Shown: in pieces, positions 34,793 through 43,151 of the stretch
Layout: each line of letters starts with the position of its first letter
Position numbering within the stretch: position 1 is the stretch's first letter
Notes under the pieces: model-generated
The model's input: the letters and a program-made list of their open reading frames with translations, nothing else
Told to the model about the DNA's origin: nothing
Databases searched by the model: none
DNA from: Bacteroidota bacterium
GTDB taxonomy: Bacteria > Bacteroidota > Bacteroidia > Cytophagales > Cyclobacteriaceae
Length of the DNA stretch: 64,000 nucleotides
Direction of reading: 5' to 3'
NCBI GenBank assembly: GCA_018266055.1
Contig: JAFDYT010000004.1
Location: 48,893 to 112,892 of the forward strand
Translations under genes and position numbers: made by a program

Positions 34793-35998
34793 TTATAAAT
34801 TGAGTGAGGCGAGTTTAATAGTCTTTTCTTTTGAATCAGTCCAGGCGAATATAAGTTTGTCGCCAGACTTCGTCATTTGAGGAAAGCCACTGGAACGTGA
34901 CTCAGATGATGCGGCCACTGTGATGGATGGCTCCTTCGTTCCATCACTCCGGACTTTAGCAACCTTTATTTCGGTTCCTTCCATCCAACTTATCATAGCA
35001 CTTTGTTCGTCTAGTAATACAATGTCAACTCTGCCAATCGGGCTACCTTCATCGACCCGAATTGCTTTTCCGAACGTTTCCCCCCCATTACTGGAGAAAA
35101 TCACATTCACCCGGGCGGTATCAGAAGCAATAGTAAACCAGGCAACAACAAGTGTATTTTCAATTGCTGACACCCTTGGGCCGTTTACCGGGCAGCCAGC
35201 GATTTTCCAATTATCAGTGTTGATGCTCTGAGGTGCAGTCCACTCGCCATTCACCAGGCGTACAATAGACATATCGCGAATCTCTTCATCTGAACGGTCT
35301 CGATACACTACTACAGGCCCGGATGCTGTTATGGCCGCGCTTGTCTGGCAGCAATCGCACGTTCTCTTGTCAAGTTCCCACTCATCAAGTTTATTTCCAT
35401 TTGAGTCAAGAATGGCCGCCCGAAGGCTCATCTCTCCATGATGACCATGATCCATATTTTCCATCCCCTCCATCACAGTATTGCGCCCGTCCAGCCAGGT
35501 AACAAAAAACTTGTCTTCATATGGCACTAACGAAACAAAGCCATGCTCCGCCTGCTTGCCATCATCGTGTAGAATTTTCGGATTCGCCCAAGTGGATTCA
35601 GCCGATTGAGAGGTCGTGAATTTTACATCGTAAGTAAATTTTCCATCTGCACTTCTATCGAGAAAGTGAGCGATGAACCCATTTTGATTCCTCGCCATCA
35701 TGGGATAGTCTGCCCAATTCACAAACCATGAATTGCCCGAGGCAATAGTTTTCGGTGTCGTCCATTTACCATCGATAAGGCTGGCAAGTTTAAATGTTGA
35801 CTCTTCCCCCTTTTTTTCAATCCAGGAAAAATAGACGATGCTGTCCTGATAGGTAAAGAGAAAGGGCTCCCCACTTTCGGCCTGAGCAGGGGACTCAAGA
35901 TGAGTTATCGTTGCTTGTTGTGCGGCTTCTTCCGTCTTGGTTGAACAAGATGCCAATAGTGCTATCGACAAAGCAAAAAGAGTTATGTTATTCTTCAT
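34793..35998 (-). CDS. Sialidase-fold (BNR-type) lipoprotein
   Basis: The 401-residue lipoprotein (S-I-A-L-L-A-S-C-S near residue 19) looks like a beta-propeller with BNR-like motifs, for example S-S-N-G-G-E-T-F-G. A C-D-C-C-Q-T-S motif near residue 214 and a D-H-G-H-H-G-E run near 183 are unusual for a sialidase and could bind copper. The catalytic residues of true sialidases are not evident. It overlaps the next gene upstream (TlpA-like, 35988-36506) by 11 bases, so they are translated together. A periplasmic metal-binding role is inferred from motif and place. Confidence 0.65.
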   Translation of the reverse strand: MKNNITLFALSIALLASCSTKTEEAAQQATITHLESPAQAESGEPFLFTYQDSIVYFSWIEKKGEESTFKLASLIDGKWTTPKTIASGNSWFVNWADYPMMARNQNGFIAHFLDRSADGKFTYDVKFTTSQSAESTWANPKILHDDGKQAEHGFVSLVPYEDKFFVTWLDGRNTVMEGMENMDHGHHGEMSLRAAILDSNGNKLDEWELDKRTCDCCQTSAAITASGPVVVYRDRSDEEIRDMSIVRLVNGEWTAPQSINTDNWKIAGCPVNGPRVSAIENTLVVAWFTIASDTARVNVIFSSNGGETFGKAIRVDEGSPIGRVDIVLLDEQSAMISWMEGTEIKVAKVRSDGTKEPSITVAASSESRSSGFPQMTKSGDKLIFAWTDSKEKTIKLASLNL

Positions 35999-36506
35999 GG
36001 TTTATGATTTTAGAGATGAGGTCAATGTTTGCTGGCTCGTTCCACATTCGGGTTCCGGTCTCTGAGAATTTCAAGACACCCTCAGAATCAAAAATGTACG
36101 TGGTGGGTAAGGCTGAGATTTTTAGCTCTTCCATATTGTTCAATTGCACATACCAAAAATTGTAGTCGTGCTTCTCTGAAAAGCGTTTGATTTGGTCGAG
36201 TTCCTCGTTTGAAGCGAGTAAAAACACTACGCCTTTGTCTTTCATCAAAGCTTGTGCCTTCTCAATAGTCGGCATTTCTTTAATGCATGGACCGCACCAG
36301 GTCGCCCAGAAGTTGATGAAGATCACTTTACCTTTAAATTCATCTGTATTAATATTTTCCCCGGTGAGGGTAGAGAGTTTTACGTCATCAAGTTCAATGA
36401 CTTTGTTACTCTCCTTTCGCGAGCCGCAACTCGAAAAGTAAAATGCTAGTACTAGCAAGGTGATAAATCCGTAGTGCGTGTGTTTTATGTTTCTATTTTT
36501 ACTCAT
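35988..36506 (-). CDS. TlpA-family thioredoxin-like lipoprotein
   Basis: The 172-residue protein has a lipoprotein signal (L-A-F-Y-F-S-S-C-G) and a thioredoxin fold with the active site W-A-T-W-C-G-P-C-I-K near residue 69. A conserved A-L-P-T-T-Y-I-F segment near residue 133 carries the cis-proline loop. It would reduce disulfides in the periplasm, for instance in apo forms of copper proteins before metal loading. Four bases of overlap with the methyltransferase upstream and 11 with the propeller lipoprotein downstream show tight coupling. Confidence 0.9.
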   Translation of the reverse strand: MSKNRNIKHTHYGFITLLVLAFYFSSCGSRKESNKVIELDDVKLSTLTGENINTDEFKGKVIFINFWATWCGPCIKEMPTIEKAQALMKDKGVVFLLASNEELDQIKRFSEKHDYNFWYVQLNNMEELKISALPTTYIFDSEGVLKFSETGTRMWNEPANIDLISKIINHEE

Positions 36507-37132
36507 AGTATAGGCATGGGGGTTCGCTGAAAGCTACAGAAGACAAAGTTCTGCTGTGTGCTAAAAGGTGTTACATGGGTTTCTTCTACACACTTTATCC
36601 GTTTGAAGTCTTTCTCAAAGAGTGCAGACATAGAGGCTTCAGTGTATTGTTTGACATCCAGGCCACTGCATTTGTTAGGGCCTTTATCTGAAAAGGTACC
36701 GAGCACCAAATGCCCACCCGGGCTAATGCCTTGCTTTACAATGGCCAAGTATTTAATGATTTGGATTTCTGTTGTAAGAAAATGGAAAGCTGCCCGGTCG
36801 TGCCAAAAATCATACTTACGATGCGGCTCAAAGTCAACAATGTCACTCGCTATCCAGGTGATGGCTGTTGCTTTATCTCCCAGCCTGGCTTTTGCCCGTT
36901 CGATGGACGTTGCTGAAATATCAAGCACCGTAATATCTGTGTAACCTAATTCCAGCAATGCATCTGCCAAGTGACTATCGCCCCCACCGATGTCTATGAT
37001 ACTGGCGGTCTTCGGCAGTTTAAATAGGTTGATGAAGTCAACCGATGTTTGCGGATAAGGTTGGAACCAACTGAAGTCAGATTCTGCCTTGGTTTCGTAA
37101 ATATTTTCCCAATGTGTTTTATGGTTGTTCAT
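36503..37132 (-). CDS. SAM-dependent class I methyltransferase
   Basis: The 209-residue protein begins W-E-N-I-Y-E-T-K and has the SAM-binding motif I as I-D-I-G-G-G-D-S-H near residue 46, V-L-D-I-S-A-T-S as motif II, and S-D-I-V-D-F as motif III. Methyltransferases of this kind (TehB- or thiopurine-like) act on small molecules or metalloids. The acceptor cannot be read from the sequence. It stands at the start of a tightly packed run ending with YceI inside the metal island, so methylation of a metal(loid) or a metal-binding small molecule is possible. Confidence 0.8.
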   Translation of the reverse strand: MNNHKTHWENIYETKAESDFSWFQPYPQTSVDFINLFKLPKTASIIDIGGGDSHLADALLELGYTDITVLDISATSIERAKARLGDKATAITWIASDIVDFEPHRKYDFWHDRAAFHFLTTEIQIIKYLAIVKQGISPGGHLVLGTFSDKGPNKCSGLDVKQYTEASMSALFEKDFKRIKCVEETHVTPFSTQQNFVFCSFQRTPMPIL

Positions 37133-37142
37133 AGAGCATTTA

Positions 37143-37232
37143 TTAGATATGGATAAAGAGCACAGGCCTTTCGTAGGTGGCTGCCAATTTCTCTGTCAGC
37201 CCGGATGAAAAAGTTTTGCTCAAATAATCGTT
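37143..37232 (-). pseudogene. Possible remnant of a universal stress protein C-terminus
   Basis: In the gap between the methyltransferase and the multicopper oxidase, a 29-codon open frame ends with S-S-G-L-T-E-K-L-A-A-T-Y-E-R-P-V-L-F-I-H-I. UspA proteins end in a similar way (S-x-x-E-K-L ... P-V-L-x-I). No start codon or nucleotide-binding part remains, so this is likely a leftover of an old rearrangement. Confidence 0.35.
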
Positions 37233-37262
37233 TCATTCTATTACAATCTGCATGGCGTTTGA

Positions 37263-39596
37263 TTACCAAAGTACCGTTAACCCCGCACCATATTTATAAT
37301 CCGAATCGTAAGACGCGTGGATATAAAACCGTTTACCGATGTTGTAGTCAAAATCAATGTTGTATTCCCAATCGGTGTTTCCGACTAACGTTAGCCGAAG
37401 CCGTTTGGTAATGGGCATGTCCGAGCGTGAAAGCTGAAAGCGCACATCACCCTTATGATCCACCCGCAATTCAGACAGCACAAACATGGGCAGCAAATAA
37501 CGCACACCCACTACGCCTACTTTGCGATCAACTAGTTTTCCCTTCTCCCTTATTTGAAATGTATTGCGAATATCTGCACCTACATACGCTGAAAGAAACT
37601 GGCGCTTGTCCAGAAACCGTTGGTAGTCGGGTTGAAACTCGTATTGATTTTTGTAACTGACCCGGTAGGTAGAACCCAATATACCCTTGTTGCCCACCAG
37701 GTTGGCATAACCGAACACAGCATCAGTCGCAATTTTGGTTTGGCCCCAGAAGTACAGCATCCGATCTTCCTTAAAAACTTTCTTTTGATCATTAAGTGTA
37801 AGTTGTGTATTGGCGGGTGAGTTTTCATAGCTTACTACGCGGGCCATGCCTGCCATCATGTGATAGAGTATGTGGCAATGAAAGAACCAATCCTTTTCTT
37901 CGTTGGCATAGAATTCAATGGTCACGGTTTCCATTGGGCCAATGTCGAAGGTGTGCTTCATGGGCGAATAGTCGCCCTGTGCATTGAGGAAACGGAAAAA
38001 GTGACCGTGCAGATGCAGCGGGTGGCGCATCATCGTGTTGTTCACCAACTTCATGCGTACGTTCTCACCTTTGCGGATTACTATTTTATCCGATTGTGAA
38101 AGTGTTTTATTGTCGAACGACCAAACGTAGCGGATCATATTGCCTGTGAGGTTCAATTCGATTTCGCGCATCGGAAGTTTGCCGTTCAATGTGGTCGGTT
38201 TGGGGGCGCGGAGCATATCATAATTCAGTATAACTTCATTTTGATCGCCCATGCTCATTTTACTCATATCCATGTTGCTCATCACGGTGTCTTGCATATT
38301 CATGGTATCCATGTTCATTTCTTTCATGGATGTGGTATCCATTTTCATGTTCATCATGGAAGTATCCATGGGCATGTCTTTCATAGAAGAGTCATTCTTC
38401 ATATCCATATCTTCCATCTTCATTTTACCCATATCATGGCTTTTATGTTCGCCCTCCATCTTCATTCCTTTCATGCTGCTCATGTCCATAGCGCCCATGT
38501 TGTTCATCTCGCGCATCATGGCGAAATAGTTTATTTTCGGAAGGTCGGGTGCGTTCATCTTCATGCCATCACCAATATATAAAGAAGCATACCCCGAAAT
38601 ATCCTGGGCGGTGGCGCGAAATTCATAGGCCATGCCGTCATCGGGAATTTTAATTTCAACATCGTATGTTTCTGCAATTGCTACAAGAATCTTGTCCACG
38701 TCAACGGGTTGCACAGGCATCCCATCGGCTGCCACGATTTTCATCTTGCCACCGGCATATTGCACCCAGTGATATGACGATGCACTACCATTGATGATAC
38801 GCAGGCGCAGCGAATCGCCCGGCTTCACATCGACAAAAACATTTTCCGATTTCCCGTTGATGAAGAAGCGATTGTAATAAACATCGGAAATATCCATTGC
38901 CGGCATTCGCATCCACTCGGTCTTGGCGCGGTCTTTTAAATACCCTTTTGCGAGGGCCTCGCTCCAGCTTTGCACAGATTTTTTTCTGATGGCATAGTAA
39001 TCCAGGCCACGCTTCAAATTGCGCAACACTTCGTGCGGATTTTCATCTGTCCAGTCGCTCAACATAATTACCTGCTCTTTCATACTCGTGGATTCATCCC
39101 ATCCTCGGGGATGAATGACAATCGATCCATAGATACCGGATTGTTCTTGCAGCAGGGTATGCGAGTGGTACCAGTATGTTCCCGTTTGGATCAGCGGAAA
39201 TCTAAAGGTGTGTGTCTGGCCAGCTTTAATAGGTGCCGTGGTGAGGTAGGGAACTCCGTCTTCTTCATTGGGCAGCAGCAGCCCGTGCCAGTGAATGGAT
39301 GTTTCTTCATGCTTCAATTTATTGTGTACACGAATGATGGCCGTATCGCCTTCAGTAAAATGAAGTACCGGGCCGGGGATGTCGCCATTGATGGCCATCC
39401 CCATTTTTTCTTTGCCCGTGAAGTTGACCATCAGGTGGTCGATGTAGAGATCATACTCCACACGTTTGCCTGATGCCGTGGGCTTTGCATCATGCATGTT
39501 GTGCTGGGCCAGCAGAGGCATGTATGCTGCAACGATGAGCAGCATACAACCTACCATGGATAATAGAACCTTTTTCTTTGTTCGCTTAATGATCAT
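37263..39596 (-). CDS. Multicopper oxidase fused to a CopB/PcoB-like C-terminal region
   Basis: This 777-residue protein has a signal peptide, then three cupredoxin domains. Copper ligands are H-W-H-G at 102-105, H-S-H at 144-146, H-P-L-H-L-H-G-H at 525-532 and H-C-H-I-L-Y-H-M-M-A-G-M at 573-584. Between domains two and three lies a Met/Asp/Lys/Ser-rich segment (about 360-450) with many M-x-M and M-D-M units, a Cu(I)-binding sponge as in CueO and PcoA. Residues after about 595 do not belong to the oxidase: they alternate polar and hydrophobic residues and resemble the outer-membrane barrel of CopB/PcoB. It oxidises Cu(I) to less toxic Cu(II) outside the cytoplasm. It overlaps the upstream lipoprotein gene by 11 bases. 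Confidence 0.88.
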   Translation of the reverse strand: MIIKRTKKKVLLSMVGCMLLIVAAYMPLLAQHNMHDAKPTASGKRVEYDLYIDHLMVNFTGKEKMGMAINGDIPGPVLHFTEGDTAIIRVHNKLKHEETSIHWHGLLLPNEEDGVPYLTTAPIKAGQTHTFRFPLIQTGTYWYHSHTLLQEQSGIYGSIVIHPRGWDESTSMKEQVIMLSDWTDENPHEVLRNLKRGLDYYAIRKKSVQSWSEALAKGYLKDRAKTEWMRMPAMDISDVYYNRFFINGKSENVFVDVKPGDSLRLRIINGSASSYHWVQYAGGKMKIVAADGMPVQPVDVDKILVAIAETYDVEIKIPDDGMAYEFRATAQDISGYASLYIGDGMKMNAPDLPKINYFAMMREMNNMGAMDMSSMKGMKMEGEHKSHDMGKMKMEDMDMKNDSSMKDMPMDTSMMNMKMDTTSMKEMNMDTMNMQDTVMSNMDMSKMSMGDQNEVILNYDMLRAPKPTTLNGKLPMREIELNLTGNMIRYVWSFDNKTLSQSDKIVIRKGENVRMKLVNNTMMRHPLHLHGHFFRFLNAQGDYSPMKHTFDIGPMETVTIEFYANEEKDWFFHCHILYHMMAGMARVVSYENSPANTQLTLNDQKKVFKEDRMLYFWGQTKIATDAVFGYANLVGNKGILGSTYRVSYKNQYEFQPDYQRFLDKRQFLSAYVGADIRNTFQIREKGKLVDRKVGVVGVRYLLPMFVLSELRVDHKGDVRFQLSRSDMPITKRLRLTLVGNTDWEYNIDFDYNIGKRFYIHASYDSDYKYGAGLTVLW

Positions 39597-39897
39597 GGTC
39601 TTCTTTATGCTCCTTTACGGGCTCGAGCTTCATACCACACTTGGAGCACTTGTCTCCCTCTTTACCGGTCACTTCGGGATGCATGGGGCACGCGTATGCC
39701 ATCGGTGTGGTGTCCATGTCGTGCATTTCTGTAGAATCCATTTCCATCTCATCGTGATGATGACTGGTGGTGTCTCCTTCTGCGTGTTCGTGTTCTTCCG
39801 TGCTATGTTCTTTCTTACTGCCACAACTAATGGTAACAAGTGATGCAGCGAATAATACCCCAAACAAGAATGCGATTGATGCCATTGAATTTCTCAT
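39586..39897 (-). CDS. Small heavy-metal-binding lipoprotein
   Basis: The 103-residue lipoprotein (T-I-S-C-G-S near residue 25) has a His/Glu/Asp-rich linker, then the metal-binding motif A-C-P-M-H-P-E-V ... C-S-K-C-G-M near residues 68-92 and a tail rich in His, Lys and Asp. It presumably binds copper in the periplasm or on the membrane surface and may hand it to the multicopper oxidase, whose start codon lies within its last codons. The same motif occurs in four other proteins of the island. Confidence 0.85.
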   Translation of the reverse strand: MRNSMASIAFLFGVLFAASLVTISCGSKKEHSTEEHEHAEGDTTSHHHDEMEMDSTEMHDMDTTPMAYACPMHPEVTGKEGDKCSKCGMKLEPVKEHKEDHDH

Positions 39898-39949
39898 AGC
39901 GTTTAGTTTAGTTTTATTTTAATTATTTATTGAACTTCGATACTCCATC

Positions 39950-40510
39950 TTATTCACCTTTCTTCACCAACTCCATTCCGCACTTGCTGCATTTACTTGG
40001 CTTGTCTGATGTTACATCAGAGTGCATAGGGCAAACGTAGGTGGTGGCCTTTACTTTCGTTTCGTCTAAAACCTCACCGTGTTTCATGTGATGCGTAAGG
40101 CAATGAATGGCGCAAGCACCTATGTTCTTGTAGGTTTCGTGCACAACCGCTCTTACTTTTCCTGTCTCGTCTTTTATTAAACACGTGCCATTCTCGGAAT
40201 CGCTTGCCGACCACTCGTTGTTCGAAGAATATGGAACAAAAGTTCCATTCTTTCCAACCTTCCCGAGGTTCTTACCCGTGGTAGCATCGATCAGCGAACC
40301 GTTGCTATCAACATAAGAAACTTTCTTTCCCGAATTATCGGAGATAACGCCCTCTTTGGTAACATTACCAATGTGCTTGCCCTCGTGATCGCTTACTTTT
40401 CCCGAAGCATCGATTCGATGGCCTTTGTAGTCTACGTTCTGCGATTGGGCCATTTGAAGGGTGAATACTATGGCCAGTACGGTGAGCGACATGTTGCTTA
40501 GTGGTTTCAT
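39950..40510 (-). CDS. Secreted protein with C-terminal heavy-metal-binding motif
   Basis: The protein has 186 residues from ATG 40510 (MKPLSNMSLTVLAI) with a signal peptide; a start at 40609 would add unrelated sequence. The first 90 residues hold repeats of the type D-x-x-G-K-x-V/I-G-x-V (K-H-I-G-N-V, K-N-L-G-K-V-G-K-N-G), likely a small beta-sheet structure, followed by a cysteine pair near G-A-C-A-I-H-C-L-T-H-H-M-K-H. The end has Y-V-C-P-M-H-S-D-V ... C-S-K-C-G-M-E-L-V, the shared metal motif. It is likely a periplasmic copper-binding protein. Confidence 0.8.
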   Translation of the reverse strand: MKPLSNMSLTVLAIVFTLQMAQSQNVDYKGHRIDASGKVSDHEGKHIGNVTKEGVISDNSGKKVSYVDSNGSLIDATTGKNLGKVGKNGTFVPYSSNNEWSASDSENGTCLIKDETGKVRAVVHETYKNIGACAIHCLTHHMKHGEVLDETKVKATTYVCPMHSDVTSDKPSKCSKCGMELVKKGE

Positions 40511-40645
40511 TTTTGATTTGTGTTTTAAGTTAAAATAATAATTGAGACAGTTTTCTGAAGTTCCTTGTAGTTCACCTTCTGTTGCGCCAACTATCGGCAA
40601 AGGATTCATAGATTTGATTTTGCGTTTGACCGTTTATTGAAGAGT

Positions 40646-41314
40646 TTAATGCTCATGTTCCATTTCCAAGTATTTGCCCTGGGGGCCGATGCCTTCGATA
40701 TGAACTAACTGAGATCCATAGTGACCTGCGCTGGCCACACTATACGAAGACACTGCCAGCACTACTGCCACTACTGCGGCAGCCCAACGCTTGTCTTTAT
40801 AGAGAACGAGATTTAGTCCTTGAAGAATCAGGGCGATGACTCCCGAGTAAACGGTCCAGTCAGCCCATTGGTCGTGTTGGTCGAGCACCAATTGCGCGTG
40901 AGCGCTGATGCCATGCGTGTGCGGATGGAAATTTCGTCCGGCAACCCACGCTGCCAAAACTCCCACAAAAAGAATGGCGGTGATGATCCAGGCTATTTCC
41001 TTTTTCATAAAGTAAAGATTCAGCAGTTGTATTCCCGCAGCTACAATAATTAATACAATGGCAAAATGAACAATCAACGGATGGAGCGAGGGAAAATCCT
41101 TAAGGTCTGCTTTTACTTTCGATTCATCAATGGCCATACCTTCATCATGGTGATGTGTGGTATCACCTGCCTCATGCTCTTTTTGCGCACCCATGTTTAT
41201 GGTTGAGTCCATGGGGGCTTTGGTCGAATCTTTTTTGTGCTTCTTGCCTCCGTGGGCGAGCACTTGTGACAGTGAAGCGATGAGAATTACGAGACTTAAA
41301 AAAATGGTTTTCAT
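40646..41314 (-). CDS. Membrane protein with DUF2231-type helices and His-rich N-terminus
   Basis: The 222-residue protein has a signal peptide (L-V-I-L-I-A-S-L-S-Q-V-L-A) followed by a His-rich region (H-G-G-K-K-H-K-K; T-T-H-H-H-D-E-G). It then has four hydrophobic helices starting with P-S-L-H-P-L-I-V-H-F-A-I-V, the DUF2231 hallmark. Proteins of this family are membrane proteins of unknown role often found near cytochrome or metal genes. The loop H-P-H-T-H-G-I and the end L-E-M-E-H-E-H add more possible metal ligands. Confidence 0.75.
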   Translation of the reverse strand: MKTIFLSLVILIASLSQVLAHGGKKHKKDSTKAPMDSTINMGAQKEHEAGDTTHHHDEGMAIDESKVKADLKDFPSLHPLIVHFAIVLIIVAAGIQLLNLYFMKKEIAWIITAILFVGVLAAWVAGRNFHPHTHGISAHAQLVLDQHDQWADWTVYSGVIALILQGLNLVLYKDKRWAAAVVAVVLAVSSYSVASAGHYGSQLVHIEGIGPQGKYLEMEHEH

Positions 41315-41325
41315 GGTAAGTTGGT

Positions 41326-42588
41326 TTAGGTGTTTTGATTTACAGTCCTGGCAATCTTCTCTAAAATTTTATGGCTATCACCAAACTTGCAAAGCGCATC
41401 GCAATGCTCACGCAAGTCGGAGAATAAGATGTATTTGATGCTAATGCTTGAATTTCTAATGGTGGGTCGGTTGAGTTGCATCACCACTTCCTTCTCGCGG
41501 CTGTCGGGCAGAATAATAAATAACGAAGTTTGATGATCGGTGAACGAAAAGGCCAGATCGCTCAGCCGAAGGATGCCTGAATAGATAGACGTGCTCTTCT
41601 CTACTTCAAATGCGCAGATTGGTTTGTTGGTATTCTTCTCAAACCAAATCACATCAATCAATTGAACCGTGCCGAGCGTTTCCGTGTCTAAGGGCATTTG
41701 CGGAAACTTATTAAGGCTGATGAACGAAAAATTGACTTCGCCATGACACTTACCGCGATCATTGACCGCAGCTATTGGATCGTATCCCAAGGCCTTTCCA
41801 ATTTTCAGCAGATGATATTGCATTTCCGTATGCAAATCTTCCTCATGCTTTTCACTTAATACTTCCTTGTGACGTTTGTCATACTGTTTCAATAGTTTGG
41901 CCTTCTCGTCTTCTGATAGGATCTGTCCCTCGATGATGATATTCCTATTTCCGATTTCAAAAAGTAAACCCGCTATTGCGCCCAAGTCGTTGGACAATTG
42001 CGTCTTGTTGTCAGCATTTGTTTTCATAATCACCTCACGCATTTTCAAATACTCCTGCCAACTGCCCAGTTTCTTATTATCGCGAAACAAGTAGTTAAAT
42101 CCATTTACAATGGCGGTATTGAATGGCGGTAGGATAGTTGGATGTAAAAAATATAAGATGCTCGCCACGGCAGGCCCAAGCCCTTTTATTTTCAATTCAT
42201 CCAGCTTGATAATTTCGCGAAGAAGTTGTTCTTCTTTCGTGGCATAAAAACAGTTCTCCAGAAACTGACCAAAGGCCTTCTTGTTGGTTTGGTTCTCGTA
42301 AATATCCGGTATCCGCATTTTTGGTTTCCAGTAAAAAGGGTGCGCTGCGCCTTCAAACACTTGCTTTTGTTCGGTAATGGCTGTGAGTACAAATTCAAGT
42401 GACGAGCCTTTAAAATCGTTGCCGAATTTTTTACTCTTTATATCTTCTACTACCTGCAACACGCCCCGCCTGATGGCGCGAAAAGCTTTCAATCGCTCTT
42501 CACTGCCGACAAACCACGTGTTATAGACTGATGCCGGGTCATCTTTGTATTGGCGAACAATATTTTCGAAAAGTTTTTGTGTTTCCAT
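41326..42588 (-). CDS. Restriction endonuclease-like protein (PD-(D/E)XK-type core)
   Basis: The 420-residue protein has a helix-hairpin-helix-like segment ([11 protein letters not shown], residues 133-143) and a likely nuclease core: L-I-D-V-I-W-F-E around Asp312 and C-A-F-E-V-E-K-S around Glu328 to Lys331, the spacing of PD-(D/E)XK enzymes. It has no signal peptide and is thus cytoplasmic, unlike its neighbours. No methyltransferase partner for DNA lies next to it. It stands between the DUF2231 gene (11 bases away) and an NTF2-like gene. It may be a leftover from an insertion or a stand-alone defence nuclease. Confidence 0.65.
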   Translation of the reverse strand: METQKLFENIVRQYKDDPASVYNTWFVGSEERLKAFRAIRRGVLQVVEDIKSKKFGNDFKGSSLEFVLTAITEQKQVFEGAAHPFYWKPKMRIPDIYENQTNKKAFGQFLENCFYATKEEQLLREIIKLDELKIKGLGPAVASILYFLHPTILPPFNTAIVNGFNYLFRDNKKLGSWQEYLKMREVIMKTNADNKTQLSNDLGAIAGLLFEIGNRNIIIEGQILSEDEKAKLLKQYDKRHKEVLSEKHEEDLHTEMQYHLLKIGKALGYDPIAAVNDRGKCHGEVNFSFISLNKFPQMPLDTETLGTVQLIDVIWFEKNTNKPICAFEVEKSTSIYSGILRLSDLAFSFTDHQTSLFIILPDSREKEVVMQLNRPTIRNSSISIKYILFSDLREHCDALCKFGDSHKILEKIARTVNQNT

Positions 42589-42676
42589 CAGGCAGATTGG
42601 TTTGTCATACTATTTGCTTGGCTCCTAAGACATTATTTTTCACATCGCTGGCCATAGTTAATAAATTAGAAACTAC

Positions 42677-43120
42677 TTACGGTTTGCGCGATGAGTTGTG
42701 CATGTGGACAATTTTCCACGTTCCGTTTTCCTTCTTGAGAAAAGACGAGGCCACCCCTTTACGTTTGATTTCGGAGTTATCCTTCTTTAATACAATGGTG
42801 TAGTTGTACGTTTCAACTGCGAATGCATAGTCACCAGTTACAGTAACTTCTACTTTGTAGTTTTCAAACTTAAAGGAATTGAAATCACCCAATTCAGGGC
42901 CGATGTGGTGTGCAAGGTAGTTTTGGTAGGTTCCTTCCACTTTGCCAGATTCTATAATCTGGCTGTTGGCCACAAACAATTCCTCCGTTCCCTTTACATC
43001 AAGCTTTTCAAGCGCATCCTTATAAGATGACAAAACCTCTTTCACTTTTTGTTCATCCATTTGTGCGCGAAGCAATCCACTGGATGAAATAATCACACAT
43101 GCTAACAAAATCGTTTTCAT
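42677..43120 (-). CDS. Secreted NTF2-like (DUF4440/SnoaL-type) protein
   Basis: The protein has 147 residues from ATG 43120 (MKTILLACVIISSSG), giving a signal peptide; the earlier start at 43165 would overlap the oxidase. The fold is a cone-shaped alpha+beta barrel: V-L-S-S-Y-K-D-A-L-E-K-L-D, G-T-E-E-L-F-V-A-N-S, and the end G-T-W-K-I-V-H-M-H-N-S-S. Such proteins bind small ligands or act as isomerases, but no catalytic residues can be assigned. It lies 31 bases after the multicopper oxidase gene and is likely co-transcribed. Confidence 0.82.
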   Translation of the reverse strand: MKTILLACVIISSSGLLRAQMDEQKVKEVLSSYKDALEKLDVKGTEELFVANSQIIESGKVEGTYQNYLAHHIGPELGDFNSFKFENYKVEVTVTGDYAFAVETYNYTIVLKKDNSEIKRKGVASSFLKKENGTWKIVHMHNSSRKP

Positions 43121-43151
43121 ATTTATAGAAATAAATGTTTGAGCGTTATCA

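Noticed and set aside
38241-38582. Plus-strand open frame rich in His, Ile and Phe opposite the Met-rich part of the multicopper oxidase
   Set aside because: It is the reverse complement of the repeated Met/Asp/Lys codons (CAT repeats read as His), without start signals of its own.
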